A stretch of DNA of 53,551 bases from an uncultured Desulfomonile sp. (GTDB taxonomy: Bacteria; Desulfobacterota; Desulfomonilia; Desulfomonilales; Desulfomonilaceae), in contig CAITZA010000271.1 of NCBI GenBank assembly GCA_903896745.1, forward strand, positions 1 to 53,551. The letters are read 5' to 3'. The notes below the pieces were generated by a model that saw only the letters and a program-made list of their open reading frames with translations, made no database searches and was not told where the DNA came from. Positions within the stretch are counted from its first letter, which is position 1. The number at the start of each line of letters is the position of its first letter. The translations under genes and the position numbers were made by a program. Positions 25,005 to 34,972 of the stretch are shown here, piece by piece.

Positions 25005-27032
25005 TCAGCGCCCTGGGTCCCCGAAAAGAATCCATCCTGCCCAACTTGGTGGTCTTCCTGTAAAAGAGGAATCCAGGCCTTGGGGAAGCTCCCTGCTGAA
25101 TGAGGCAATAGCCTGGCCGGGTTTTGTTTTTTCAGAGATTTTTTTCAGGGCGCTCATCAAAAACGGTTCGTCAACTCCCCAATTTGGATCAGAATAATTT
25201 ATCAGGCCCATTTTCACCCCGGAATAGAAAAATCCCAGGCTTAACAACAGTGGGCCTTCTCCTATTGGCGCCTCCCTGTCCTGAATCTCAAACCACGCAA
25301 CGGGACTGACCAGCAGATTGGTATTTACGGAAACCGAAAAAAATTTCTTGCAGGCGACTTTTCGCTGTCCATGTTTATCAGGAGAAAAAAAGAATGAAGG
25401 CTGAAAATCACCCTGAACAATATCAGGAACTCCCAGCGGTAAAGCGAGAATCAAAACACTTTCCTTGCGGTTTTTGAGGTCAGACAGTCTGTCAACAGTT
25501 GCCGTTGGACCAACCCATACTTCAAAATTCTTAAAAATGCGCTGAACCCCGATTACGATCTCCGATGGTTTGGGGTAAACCGGATTGCTAAGAATCAGTT
25601 TTTCTATTTTTTCGCTTTCGGTCAGTTTTTTCTGGGGATGTTTTTTTTGAGGTGTATGGGTTGATGGAGCATGTTTGATTTCATCTTCTGAAATCCACGG
25701 AATAGATTCAAAAACCAGCAAACTGTTTTTGGCTACCAGTTGATTCTCAGTCTTTGAGGTCAATCTTGCAAACTTCAGCAAATCTACTGAAGGAATCATG
25801 CTGATGACACGATCCTGACCAAACGGCTTATCCTCGGAATCAAGCAGGGCTGAAAAGGGCAAATACCAAAGTGAGCGATCGGGCACTACGAATATCACAT
25901 TTTTTTCACGCGGGGGCGTCGGCAAGCGACCTAGCAATTCCCTGAACACTCTTCTACATGGCTCTTTCCAGGCGTGCCCCATAAAAGATGATTCGCTTCC
26001 CAGCATGAATTCCCGAAGTCTGTCCTGAAGTATGAAAATTCCTTTTTCGAGTTCCTGACGATTTATCGGAATCTGCAAATAGCTCCCCTCGTCATTGGTA
26101 AGCATTCCTACCACCATACGGTCCGAGAAAAGGTTAAAATCCATGATTAGTTCATTGGGAGCAATATAATCTTTCTTTATTTCTGCCAGTGAAATGGGGA
26201 TGCTCTTGCGAAGGAAAGAGTATTTGGGCGATTTTCTCTGTATGGACTGCCTGATCTCTATCAGGCTGGTTTTGACTTTTTCTTCAGCTTTTCTGGAATT
26301 CGCGGAAGGTATGGATTTTTGCAGTTCGTTGAGTTCGAGTAGCAAGTCCGTTTCCTGCTTCAGGAGTTCTGGAGCGACGTCGTATGGTTCGATTGTCCCG
26401 GCCTTCTTAAGGGTGAGATTCCGTCGGGCAAGCCTGCGTTTTTCCATCAGGTGAAAAATCAATCCAGAATCTTCTTCTTTTATTTCTGAGTTCAATGGGC
26501 CCAGGATACGGACAACCATCTCCTCGAATATGGAAAAACGTGATTCGAGATCTCTCAAAGCTGTGCTACCAGCGGGTAAGTCATCAAGAATCGCTTCAAA
26601 GTGATCCAGAGCATTTCGGTATTGCAGGATTGAATTTTCCTTTTCTCCCCCAATATAAAGTTTACGCGCCTGCTTAACCAGTCTATCCAGTTTTTCTAAC
26701 TGGCCGACAGATGGATCTGAGGAGTCGGACTGCTGGGGTTCTCGCTCCCTAAAAAGCCATTTGTATTTTTTTCTTGAGTCGTCTTTGATAGGAGGGGTCA
26801 ATGACTTGCCAGTTTCTTCTTTTATGGGGCTGTTTTCAGCATCTGAGTCGTCGCGCATGAGTGGGTGAATGTCAGTATCGGCATCATTGGGATTCACGTC
26901 GCTGGTATGGCCGAAGATTGGGAAGGTCGCTACTAGTAGAAAACAGATCAAACATTTAAGGATGGTTTTTGAATTAAAGAAGCGCAGACAAGCTGCCTTT
27001 AGCCGGGCCGCAATGAGAATGTAAGCAATCAT
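25005..27032 (-). CDS. exported CHAT-domain-like protein, probably without the catalytic dyad
   Basis: A 675-residue protein read from ATG 27032 (GAAGG upstream). An N-terminal hydrophobic segment (about residues 24-40, ending near 'IFGHTSD') indicates export or a membrane anchor. A charged low-complexity region and a coiled-coil-like helical region (about 55-290) follow. The C-terminal 300 residues match the outline of CHAT domains: 'LWYLPFSALLDSEDKPFGQDRVISMIPS', then 'WVGPTATVDRLSDL', and the ending 'PPSWAGWILFGDPGR'. Where active members have a His (HfAtHG) the sequence reads 'LILALPLGV', and where they have a Cys (LSACeT) it reads 'LLVSPVAWFE', so the caspase-like dyad appears lost. Function unknown. 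Confidence 0.72.
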   Translation of the reverse strand: MIAYILIAARLKAACLRFFNSKTILKCLICFLLVATFPIFGHTSDVNPNDADTDIHPLMRDDSDAENSPIKEETGKSLTPPIKDDSRKKYKWLFREREPQQSDSSDPSVGQLEKLDRLVKQARKLYIGGEKENSILQYRNALDHFEAILDDLPAGSTALRDLESRFSIFEEMVVRILGPLNSEIKEEDSGLIFHLMEKRRLARRNLTLKKAGTIEPYDVAPELLKQETDLLLELNELQKSIPSANSRKAEEKVKTSLIEIRQSIQRKSPKYSFLRKSIPISLAEIKKDYIAPNELIMDFNLFSDRMVVGMLTNDEGSYLQIPINRQELEKGIFILQDRLREFMLGSESSFMGHAWKEPCRRVFRELLGRLPTPPREKNVIFVVPDRSLWYLPFSALLDSEDKPFGQDRVISMIPSVDLLKFARLTSKTENQLVAKNSLLVFESIPWISEDEIKHAPSTHTPQKKHPQKKLTESEKIEKLILSNPVYPKPSEIVIGVQRIFKNFEVWVGPTATVDRLSDLKNRKESVLILALPLGVPDIVQGDFQPSFFFSPDKHGQRKVACKKFFSVSVNTNLLVSPVAWFEIQDREAPIGEGPLLLSLGFFYSGVKMGLINYSDPNWGVDEPFLMSALKKISEKTKPGQAIASFSRELPQGLDSSFTGRPPSWAGWILFGDPGR

Positions 27033-27080
27033 GACCATACCTTCAGTTTGTTTGATTCACTGATGACTCAAAAAAATGAC

Positions 27081-27689
27081 TCATTTTTCGCTCTGGTCAT
27101 TTTTACCGGCATGAACCCACCAATCATCATCTTTTTCCTTGAACCACCAGGCTGAAAAGTCGGTATTCAAAATACTTCGAGCCAGTCTTTTACCATCCTC
27201 GGTGCGCAGCCTTTTTACTGCCGCTGTAATCCATTCACCGGCATATCTGTTGCCAAGGTCCCCGAGCTCTTTGAGTTCAAGGATCATTTCGAGCTGATCC
27301 GCGTCATTCGCGTAAAGGGCCTCCGTAGACTGCTTTTCGTTAAACTCGCGGGTATAGTCTCTTATTTCGTCTCCAAAAGGTAGCCCAACGGTCATGTCCT
27401 TGAGCGCAGATTCCTCGTCAGCTACAACATAACGCTTGTTGACGTAGTTCAAGTCACCGGTTCTGGCTTCAACGAGGTCATGAAACAGGCACATAAGCGC
27501 AACGCGATCTGTCGAAATATTTCCGTTCATTTTGGCCAACGTATAACCTATTACCGCGCATCTCAAACTGTGTTCAGCAACAGTTTCACCACCCGACCCA
27601 AGAAACTGGAACCCCGAACGGGGAGTCCTTTTGAGCATCCCTACTTCAAAAAGAAAATCGGCTATAGGCTTGAGTTCCAACTTTTTCAT
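27081..27689 (-). CDS. HD-domain phosphohydrolase, HDDC2/YfbR-like
   Basis: A 202-residue protein read from ATG 27689, where family similarity begins ('ADFLFEVGMLKRTPRSGF'); a TTG at 27812 would add 41 residues that lack family features. The HD metal site is seen in 'VAEHSLRCAVIGY', 'LFHDLVEARTGDL' and 'ANDADQLEMILEL' (H...HD...D). Such proteins remove phosphate from 5'-deoxynucleoside monophosphates. A Trp-rich C-terminal tail ('WWFKEKDDDWWVH') is distinctive. It lies 48 nt upstream of the CHAT-like gene on the same strand. Confidence 0.88.
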   Translation of the reverse strand: MKKLELKPIADFLFEVGMLKRTPRSGFQFLGSGGETVAEHSLRCAVIGYTLAKMNGNISTDRVALMCLFHDLVEARTGDLNYVNKRYVVADEESALKDMTVGLPFGDEIRDYTREFNEKQSTEALYANDADQLEMILELKELGDLGNRYAGEWITAAVKRLRTEDGKRLARSILNTDFSAWWFKEKDDDWWVHAGKNDQSEK

Positions 27690-27960
27690 CCTCTCGCAAA
27701 TTCTCGGAATTGGCGCTATGTAGCATGATTGTGTGAACTGATCAAGAAAGTCTTGAAAGGTCACGACATGTGTAACCTTCAATGGGTGGCCTTGGGCATA
27801 CAGTAGTTTCAACAGGGAAACCTACTCAAGAAACACACCAGGTAACAGCAAAAGTTGAAATAGTGTATAATAGTAGTAAACGCGAATAGCCAGGTTCCTG
27901 CTATTGCAGCGTCAAGTTCAGAAATCATGTTGTCGATTGAATCGCCACCACAGCCAACTT

Positions 27961-28794
27961 ATGGAATTAACAGAAACATCATGTGACATCTGTAACTCCG
28001 ATGACAGGACCGGACTATTTGTAAAGGAAGGTTTTGTCCACGTCCGATGTAATCGTTGTGGGTTGGTATATGTCAGTCCCAGATTGAAAGATCATCTGGC
28101 AGGACAGGTTTTTTCCGGAACTGCAGAGATGGGAGATGAATCCTTGAGCGGGTCTCAGGTAAAGAGAATACTATTTGAGGTGAAGAGGCTTGAAAAATAC
28201 CGCACCACAAATCAGATACTTGAAATTGGGGCAGGCAAAGGTTGGTTCCTGGAACAGGCAAAAAATATGGGTTGGGAAACCTGGGCGGTAGAAGTTAACG
28301 CCAAAGCAATCGACAGGCTTGAGGACATAGGCCTGAAACACGTACTAAACCAGTCCGCCGAACTTTTTGAGGCTCCGGACGGACATTTCGACGTTGTACG
28401 CATGTGGGATGTAATTGAACATCTTCAGTCGCCCAGAAAAGCCCTGGAACGAGCCTGCAGGGCTTTGAGACCTGGGGGGCTTATCAGGCTGTCAACAACA
28501 AATTTTGCCTCGCTTTCCAGAATAATCAATGGCCCCGAATGGGTTTACCTGAACGGAGCCGATCACATAATCCTGTTTGAACCTGATACAATTGATAGAA
28601 TCCTGAGACATTCCGGATTCTCGAATATAAGAATAAAAACCAGATCTTTCAATTTGAGGAGAAAACTTTACCATCCTGAAAAAGATCTCACCAAGGTCCC
28701 ACTGTTTGTTAAACCGCTTCGCAAATTCATTGATGAAATGATTCGCTTTTCAAGGTTTGGGCATCAAATGATTGTTGAAGCGTCAAAATACTAG
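27961..28794 (+). CDS. SAM-dependent methyltransferase with N-terminal zinc ribbon
   Basis: The 277-residue protein begins with a zinc-ribbon-like pair of CxxC motifs, 'CDICNSDD' and 'CNRCGLVYVSPR' (about residues 8-40). A class I methyltransferase domain follows: motif I 'ILEIGAGKGWFLEQAKNMGW', acidic 'AVEVN', and 'DVVRMWDVIEHLQSPRKALE' with 'ALRPGGLIRLSTTN'. This layout is common in methyltransferases acting on sugars or lipid-linked glycans, but the substrate is not readable. ATG 27961 is used; a TTG at 27904 is in frame. It is monocistronic. Confidence 0.88.
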   Translation: MELTETSCDICNSDDRTGLFVKEGFVHVRCNRCGLVYVSPRLKDHLAGQVFSGTAEMGDESLSGSQVKRILFEVKRLEKYRTTNQILEIGAGKGWFLEQAKNMGWETWAVEVNAKAIDRLEDIGLKHVLNQSAELFEAPDGHFDVVRMWDVIEHLQSPRKALERACRALRPGGLIRLSTTNFASLSRIINGPEWVYLNGADHIILFEPDTIDRILRHSGFSNIRIKTRSFNLRRKLYHPEKDLTKVPLFVKPLRKFIDEMIRFSRFGHQMIVEASKY

Positions 28795-29047
28795 CTATAT
28801 TGGATAAACCGGCATGAAATGAAAGAAGGCGCCCCATACATTCCTGCGCCCTGGTCATAATTATTACTTTTTTTTGTAACTCTTTGATCAAATTTACATT
28901 TGGCCTGAACAAAAATTGGAATTTTGGGGGACTTCTGTGATAATATGGAACTTTTGAGGATATGTTATCGTATAGGATTATTCGCGTTCTTTTACGCCGA
29001 TCCTGATGGAGTGATGAAGGACATTTTTTTCGGAGTGAGTTTTGTCA

Positions 29048-29956
29048 ATGTCTCATGAACATGAAGAATTAAATGCCTCGCCCGCCTTGCGGGCGAGAAT
29101 CCTGGTAGAAGCCCTGCCATATATCAGAAATTTCCGCGGGAAAAGGGTTCTGATCAAATATGGTGGCAGCGCCATGTTAAATGAAGATCTCAAGAAGGAT
29201 TTTGCTGAAGACATTGCCTTGTTGGGTTTTATAGGTGTCAAGCCAATCATAGTGCATGGTGGGGGCCCCCAGATTGGGGAACTTCTGAAAAAAATCGGTA
29301 AAGAGAGCCGATTCGTCAAGGGATTACGTGTTACAGACCAGGAAACCATGGATGTGGTGGAAATGGTTCTTGTGGCCAGGGTTAACAAGGATGTGGTGTC
29401 GTTAATAAATTTTTATGGTGGTAAGGCTGTAGGTCTATCTGGACGCGATGGCAAACTGATTAGGGCCAAAAAAGCCAAACCTGCTCGGCTGGCGGATGTA
29501 GATGAGGACCTGGGCCTTGTAGGGGAAGTTGAAAGAATCAATCCTGGCGTAATCTCCGCATTGGAAGATCGCGGTTTTATACCCGTAGTTGCCCCTGTGG
29601 GCGCAGGCCCTCAGGAAAAGCCTTACAACATAAATGCCGATACAGCGGCTGGAGCTCTTGCGGCTGCTCTGGAAGCCGAAAAATTCATTCTGCTGACTGA
29701 TGTGGCCGGCGTAATTGACAACCAGAACGAATTGGTGTCGAGCCTGACAGAAGAGCAGGCGGAACAGATGATTAAAAACGGCGCCATCTCCGGAGGCATG
29801 ATTCCAAAAGTGAGGTCATGTCTTAATGCGATAAGGGGCGGCGTTCCAAAGGCCCACATAATAGATGGACGTGTTTCTCACGCCCTGCTTCTGGAAATTC
29901 TCACTGACGAAGGAATTGGAACCGAAATAGTTCGGGATAAGGCGCCGGGGCTTTAG
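29048..29956 (+). CDS. argB: acetylglutamate kinase
   Basis: About 302 residues. It phosphorylates N-acetylglutamate in arginine synthesis. The amino-acid-kinase motifs are 'VLIKYGGSAMLN', 'IVHGGGPQIGELLKK', 'GLSGRDGKLIRA', 'YNINADTAAGALAAAL', 'ILLTDVAGV' and 'ISGGMIPKVRSC'. An in-frame TTG at 29042 has better spacing to the GGAG site than the ATG at 29048, so the start is uncertain by two codons. It opens the rightward arginine run; argA, argJ and argC are not in the window. Confidence 0.97.
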   Translation: MSHEHEELNASPALRARILVEALPYIRNFRGKRVLIKYGGSAMLNEDLKKDFAEDIALLGFIGVKPIIVHGGGPQIGELLKKIGKESRFVKGLRVTDQETMDVVEMVLVARVNKDVVSLINFYGGKAVGLSGRDGKLIRAKKAKPARLADVDEDLGLVGEVERINPGVISALEDRGFIPVVAPVGAGPQEKPYNINADTAAGALAAALEAEKFILLTDVAGVIDNQNELVSSLTEEQAEQMIKNGAISGGMIPKVRSCLNAIRGGVPKAHIIDGRVSHALLLEILTDEGIGTEIVRDKAPGL

Positions 29957-30021
29957 GCGTCGCCTTTGACTCTTGGGAATGAGGCAGTAATTAAGTATCA
30001 GGATCAATTCAGGAGAAATCA

Positions 30022-31230
30022 ATGTCGGAAACCAAAGAATTTATTTCCCTCAATCAAGAATGCGTTTTTAATACCTATGGACGATTGCCGATCATGCTTG
30101 TCGAGGGCAAGGGATCAAGAGTAACCGACAGTAACGGAAAAACCTACCTGGATTTTATTGCGGGCATTGCGGCCTGTCCCTTGGGACACGGAAATATTGG
30201 GTTGGCTGACGCCATTTATGCCCAGGCCAAGAAACTGATCCATGTATCCAACCTGTTCCATATCGAGCCGCAAATCGAGTTGGCAAAGCTTCTGACGGAT
30301 AATTCGTTTGCCGATAAGGTGTTTTTTTGTAATTCCGGCGCTGAGGCAAATGAGGGAGCCATAAAACTTGCCCGAAAATACTTTCACGATCGTGGGGAAC
30401 ATGCACGATTCCATGTCATTACCATGGAAAACTCTTTTCACGGTCGGACTTTGGCTACCCTGGCTGCAACAGGGCAGACAAAGTATCGGCAGGGTTTTGA
30501 GCCGCCGGTTGAGGGATTTTCCCATGTTCCGTTCGGGGATTTGGGGGCTTTAAGAAATGCCATGAATCCAGGGACTGCGGCAGTGCTGGTCGAACCCATT
30601 CAGGGAGAAGGCGGAGTAAGAATGCCTTCTGAGGGCTATCTTGAGGGAGTGCGGGCGATTTGCGACGAGACAGGCGCTCTGCTGATATTTGACGAAGTCC
30701 AGACGGGAATGGGCAGGACCGGGAAACTGTTCGCGTATGAAAATTTTGGAATGACGCCTGACGTTATGACGCTTGCCAAGGGTATAGCGGGTGGTTTTCC
30801 GATGGGGGCCTTGCTCGCGACTAACAGGGTGGCAAATTCCTTTAGTCCTGGCAACCATGCTTCAACCTTTGGAGGTAATCCGCTAGCCTGTTCGGCAGGG
30901 CTGTTCGTTTTCAACAAAATTATTTCAGAAGGTTTTCTAAGGCATGTTCTGGAGATGGGCGCCTATTTGGGCTCCAGACTCGATGAGCTCAAATCCAGAT
31001 ATGACATCATAAAGGATATCAGGGGGCTGGGACTTATTCGGGGGATTGATCTATCCATTCCGGGAGCTGATGTAGTCACATCCATGAGGGATATGGGAGT
31101 ATTGATAAACTGTACAGCGGACACCGTCTTACGATTCATTCCACCATTAATTGTTAACAGGACAGAAATGGACGAGATGTTATCCGCGCTGGACGTTGCG
31201 CTAGACAGGGCAGGAGGTTCACAAACATGA
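30022..31230 (+). CDS. argD: acetylornithine aminotransferase
   Basis: The 402-residue class III aminotransferase is PLP-dependent and converts N-acetylglutamate semialdehyde to N-acetylornithine. Seen: 'FCNSGAEANEGAIKLARKY', 'SFHGRTLATLAATGQ', 'LLIFDEVQTGMGRTGKLFAYE' (Asp contacting PLP), 'LAKGIAGGFPMGALLA' (PLP lysine) and 'HASTFGGNPLACSAG'. AGGAG precedes ATG 30022. It overlaps argF by 4 nt. Confidence 0.97.
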   Translation: MSETKEFISLNQECVFNTYGRLPIMLVEGKGSRVTDSNGKTYLDFIAGIAACPLGHGNIGLADAIYAQAKKLIHVSNLFHIEPQIELAKLLTDNSFADKVFFCNSGAEANEGAIKLARKYFHDRGEHARFHVITMENSFHGRTLATLAATGQTKYRQGFEPPVEGFSHVPFGDLGALRNAMNPGTAAVLVEPIQGEGGVRMPSEGYLEGVRAICDETGALLIFDEVQTGMGRTGKLFAYENFGMTPDVMTLAKGIAGGFPMGALLATNRVANSFSPGNHASTFGGNPLACSAGLFVFNKIISEGFLRHVLEMGAYLGSRLDELKSRYDIIKDIRGLGLIRGIDLSIPGADVVTSMRDMGVLINCTADTVLRFIPPLIVNRTEMDEMLSALDVALDRAGGSQT

Positions 31231-32123
31231 AGAAAACCAGACACTTCCTCAGCCTGGCAGATTATTCCCGGGAAGAAATGGTTCAGTTGATAGAGCGGGC
31301 CTCCGAACTTAAACAGGGCTTGAAAACAAAAGCTGTTACAAGACCGCTTGAGGGCAAGAGCGTCGGAATAATATTTGAAAAGCCGTCTACAAGAACGCGG
31401 GTTTCATTCCATGTAGGAGTTCTTCAACTAGGCGGACACGCCATCCTTATGAATAGCAAAGACATTCAGCTTGGCAGGGGTGAGCCTATCAGAGACACGG
31501 CCCGAGTATTGTCAAGATACTTGGATGCCATTGTAATAAGAACCTTTGGGCACGAGAATCTGGAAGAATTTGCAAAATGGTCTACCATTCCAATAATTAA
31601 TGGGCTCTCGGATTTACTGCACCCGTGTCAGATTCTGGGCGACCTCCTGACCGCCCGGGAAGCCGGACTGGACATTTTTACAATGAAAGCCTCCTGGATA
31701 GGAGATGGCAACAACGTTGCAAATTCCTGGATAAACGCAGCGAAGAAAATAGGTTTCTCTCTGAAACTGGCCTGTCCGGAAGGATATGATCCCGCGATAT
31801 CTGTGGACGGCGATAACCTCACACTGGTTAGAGATCCTTTTGCGGCGGCGGAAGGTTCAAATTTGATATCTACTGATGTATGGTCGTCCATGGGGCAGGA
31901 ATCCGAGACTGAAGTTCGTAAACAACATTTCAGGGGCTTTCAGGTAAATCGGGAAATAATGTCAAGAGCTGGAAAGCCTTGCTATGTGTTGCATTGCCTG
32001 CCGGCTCACCGAGGGGAAGAAATAACAGACGAGGTAATGGAATCGCCCCAATCCCTGATCTGGGAGCAGGCTGAAAACAGGCTGCATGTTCAAAAGGCCA
32101 TCCTGGAGTTCCTGGTGGCTTGA
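31227..32123 (+). CDS. argF: ornithine carbamoyltransferase
   Basis: The 298-residue enzyme makes citrulline from ornithine and carbamoyl phosphate. The carbamoyl phosphate site 'FEKPSTRTRVSFHVG' (STRT), 'HPCQILGDLLT' and the ornithine site 'HCLPAHRGEEITDEVME' (HCLP) are all present and in order. The start overlaps the argD stop (ATGA). A 178-nt gap separates it from argG; a weak imperfect GC-rich stem near 32203-32224 is the only structure I see there. Confidence 0.98.
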   Translation: MKKTRHFLSLADYSREEMVQLIERASELKQGLKTKAVTRPLEGKSVGIIFEKPSTRTRVSFHVGVLQLGGHAILMNSKDIQLGRGEPIRDTARVLSRYLDAIVIRTFGHENLEEFAKWSTIPIINGLSDLLHPCQILGDLLTAREAGLDIFTMKASWIGDGNNVANSWINAAKKIGFSLKLACPEGYDPAISVDGDNLTLVRDPFAAAEGSNLISTDVWSSMGQESETEVRKQHFRGFQVNREIMSRAGKPCYVLHCLPAHRGEEITDEVMESPQSLIWEQAENRLHVQKAILEFLVA

Positions 32124-32301
32124 TTTTCCACGGATCAGCCCGGTCTGATAAACTGGCGCCCGAGTCAAATCGATAATGATGATGAATAGTCTGAAAAACA
32201 ATCGGGGAGGTCTTTCCTCGCCCCATAAATGAAACAGTCATTCAAGGCCACTCAATGCTGGGTTTTAGCTCATGCCGGATTTGAGAGCCTGAGGAGGATA
32301 G

Positions 32302-33531
32302 TTGGGAAATAAAGGCATAAACAAGATAGTGCTGGCCTATTCTGGCGGTTTGGATACATCGGTTATCCTTCGCTGGCTTATCGACAAATACGAATGTCCT
32401 GTGGTTGCTTTTGCGGCCGATCTCGGACAGGGAGAAGAGCTCGAGCCTCTTCATGAAAAGGCAAGGGCAACTGGGGCGGAATCTCTAACCATACGTGATC
32501 TAAGAGAAGAATTTGTCAGTGATTTCGTTTTTCCAATGTTTAGGGCCAATGCGGTTTATGAAGGGTCCTATCTGCTTGGGACATCGATTGCCAGACCTTG
32601 CATAGCCAAGGCGCAAATGGAAATAGCCATGCAGGAAAACGCCGATGCCGTAAGTCATGGAGCGACCGGCAAAGGCAATGATCAGGTCCGTTTTGAATTG
32701 ACCTATTTGACTATGAATCCTGACATAAAGATAGTCGCTCCATGGCGTATCTGGGACATGCGATCCCGATCCGACCTGATATCCTATGCGGAAAAACGCG
32801 GCATTCCAGTCACTTCAACTGCTGCAAAGCCTTACAGTATGGATCGCAATATTCTTCATTTAAGTTTTGAAGGCGGAATACTCGAAGACCCCTGGTCCGA
32901 GCCACCTGAAGAAATGTTCATATTGACCATCGATCCGGCAAAAGCTCCGGACAAGAAGACGGAAATAATTCTGACCTTTGAAAAAGGTGACCCTGTTGCC
33001 ATAAATGGCGAAAAAATGTCCCCTGCCCTGTTGCTTGCAAAATTGAACGCAATAGCCGGAGCAAATGGGATAGGGCGGGTAGATTTGGTTGAAAATCGTT
33101 ATGTGGGTATGAAAAGCCGAGGTGTTTATGAAACACCGGGAGGGACCGTAATCCACGCGGCGAGAAAGGCCCTGGAGTCTATCACGCTCGATCGGGAGGT
33201 TATCCGGATTAAAGATGAGTGGATACCACGGTATGCCTCTCTAGTCTATAATGGATACTGGTTTTCTCCTGAACGGCTAATGTTGCAGGGTCCAATCGAT
33301 GAAGCGGCAAAAGCCGTAAATGGTGAAGTCAGGCTAAAACTTTACAAAGGTTCAGTTACCGTTACAGGTCGTAGATCCGACAATTCCCTTTACGATTGCA
33401 GATTTGCAACGTTTGAGGAAGATGAGGTTTATAGCCAGGCTGACGCCGAAGGATTTATAAAGCTGAATGCCCTGAGGCTCAGGATTGGAGCGATGATCGG
33501 CTCGAACTCATGTTTCCCCAACAAGTTCTGA
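32302..33531 (+). CDS. argG: argininosuccinate synthase
   Basis: The 409-residue enzyme joins citrulline and aspartate with ATP. The PP-loop '[17 protein letters not shown]' is at the N terminus, followed by '[13 protein letters not shown]', '[20 protein letters not shown]' and '[20 protein letters not shown]'. I use TTG 32302 because GAGGAGG lies 8 nt upstream and the next in-frame ATG would remove part of the PP-loop. It begins the argG-argH section. Confidence 0.97.
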   Translation: MGNKGINKIVLAYSGGLDTSVILRWLIDKYECPVVAFAADLGQGEELEPLHEKARATGAESLTIRDLREEFVSDFVFPMFRANAVYEGSYLLGTSIARPCIAKAQMEIAMQENADAVSHGATGKGNDQVRFELTYLTMNPDIKIVAPWRIWDMRSRSDLISYAEKRGIPVTSTAAKPYSMDRNILHLSFEGGILEDPWSEPPEEMFILTIDPAKAPDKKTEIILTFEKGDPVAINGEKMSPALLLAKLNAIAGANGIGRVDLVENRYVGMKSRGVYETPGGTVIHAARKALESITLDREVIRIKDEWIPRYASLVYNGYWFSPERLMLQGPIDEAAKAVNGEVRLKLYKGSVTVTGRRSDNSLYDCRFATFEEDEVYSQADAEGFIKLNALRLRIGAMIGSNSCFPNKF

Positions 33532-33547
33532 GAGGCTGGAGAAATTT

Positions 33548-34972
33548 ATGTCTCATGAACTGAAATCTGAATCATCGGACAGTCAGGGTTTGTCCAAAGG
33601 TATACGCAAGGGCCGTTTCAAAGATGGCATGAATCCTTTCTTCGCCAAATTTAACGCATCGATTTCTTTTGATAAAAGGTTATTTGTTGAAGATGTGGAA
33701 GGCAGTGTGGCCCATGTGACAATGTTGGGTGCGATGAACATTATTCCCGAGACTGACGCATCAACAATACGTCAGGGGCTTGCAGAGATTCTGGACGATT
33801 TTCTTGCAGGAAGATTTGAGTTCAGGGAAGAACTTGAAGATGTTCACATCAATATCGAGGAAGCGCTAAAAAGGAAAATTGGAGTCGTCGCAGGGAAGCT
33901 ACATACCGCCAGAAGCAGAAATGATCAGATTGCGCTGGATTTGCGGTTATACCTAAAAAAAAGCTCCACACTGGTTATGCAATATCTTGCTGATCTTATG
34001 TCTACAATACTTGATCAGGCGGATGCCAACATAGACCTTATCATGCCAGGTTACACCCACTTGCAGAGGGCTCAGCCTGTGAGGCTTTCACATCATTTGA
34101 TGGCCTATTTCCAGATGTTTAAGAGAGATTTTGAACGATTCAGGAACGCTCTGGACAGAATTGACGAGATGCCTCTTGGATCAGCGGCTCTGGCTGGTTC
34201 GACCTACAATACAGATCCTGTAATGGTCGCCAACCTGCTGGGGTTTTCCAGAATTAGCGCAAATTCCATGGATGCGGTTTCTGACAGGGATTTTGCAGCC
34301 GAGTTTCTCTTTGATGCAGCTCTTACCATGACCCATTTGTCACGTCTGGCCGAAGAACTTATCGTATGGTCTTCATCGGAATTCAAATTTTGCGAGTTAC
34401 CGGACGCTTACTGTTCAGGTTCCAGCATAATGCCCCAGAAGAAAAATCCGGACGCATGTGAATTGATAAGAGGTAAAACTGGTCGGGTTTACGGGGACCT
34501 GACAGCTATCCTCACTGTCTTGAAGGGCCTGCCGCTAACCTATAACAAGGATCTTCAGGAAGACAAGGAACCTGTATTTGACACCATCGACACAATCATG
34601 GGGTGCCTGAACATAATGACCGGCGTAATATCCGAAGCAGTGTTTGACGGATCAAAGATGCTTGAAGCCGCTTCTGAATCTTACCTTGCCGCCACTGATC
34701 TGGCTGATGGTCTGGTAAGAGGAGGTATGCCTTTTAGGGAAGCCCATGAAAAAGTCGGAGAGCTTATAAGAAAACACGAAGGGACCGGAATAGAGTTAAA
34801 GGAAATCAAGTTGCCGTCTCCCGAGCAGATGGTGGAATCGAGAATACAGCCGGGCGGTACTGCAAGGAACAGCGTCATTAGTCAGATCCAGGCAGGTAGA
34901 AGATTTGTCGGAGATATTTCCGCGCTACTGGACTCCGGAAATCCTGAAAGGGTTATCAAGAGGATCATTTGA
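33548..34972 (+). CDS. argH: argininosuccinate lyase
   Basis: The 474-residue fumarase/aspartase-superfamily enzyme releases arginine and fumarate. Motifs: 'DVHINIEEALKRKIG', 'KLHTARSRNDQIALDLRLY', 'PGYTHLQRAQPVRLSHHLMAY' (catalytic His) and the superfamily signature 'GSSIMPQKKNPDACELIRG'. A polar N-terminal extension of about 15-20 residues precedes the domain. Its stop codon overlaps the TTG start of the lipoprotein gene, so these are translationally coupled. Confidence 0.98.
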   Translation: MSHELKSESSDSQGLSKGIRKGRFKDGMNPFFAKFNASISFDKRLFVEDVEGSVAHVTMLGAMNIIPETDASTIRQGLAEILDDFLAGRFEFREELEDVHINIEEALKRKIGVVAGKLHTARSRNDQIALDLRLYLKKSSTLVMQYLADLMSTILDQADANIDLIMPGYTHLQRAQPVRLSHHLMAYFQMFKRDFERFRNALDRIDEMPLGSAALAGSTYNTDPVMVANLLGFSRISANSMDAVSDRDFAAEFLFDAALTMTHLSRLAEELIVWSSSEFKFCELPDAYCSGSSIMPQKKNPDACELIRGKTGRVYGDLTAILTVLKGLPLTYNKDLQEDKEPVFDTIDTIMGCLNIMTGVISEAVFDGSKMLEAASESYLAATDLADGLVRGGMPFREAHEKVGELIRKHEGTGIELKEIKLPSPEQMVESRIQPGGTARNSVISQIQAGRRFVGDISALLDSGNPERVIKRII

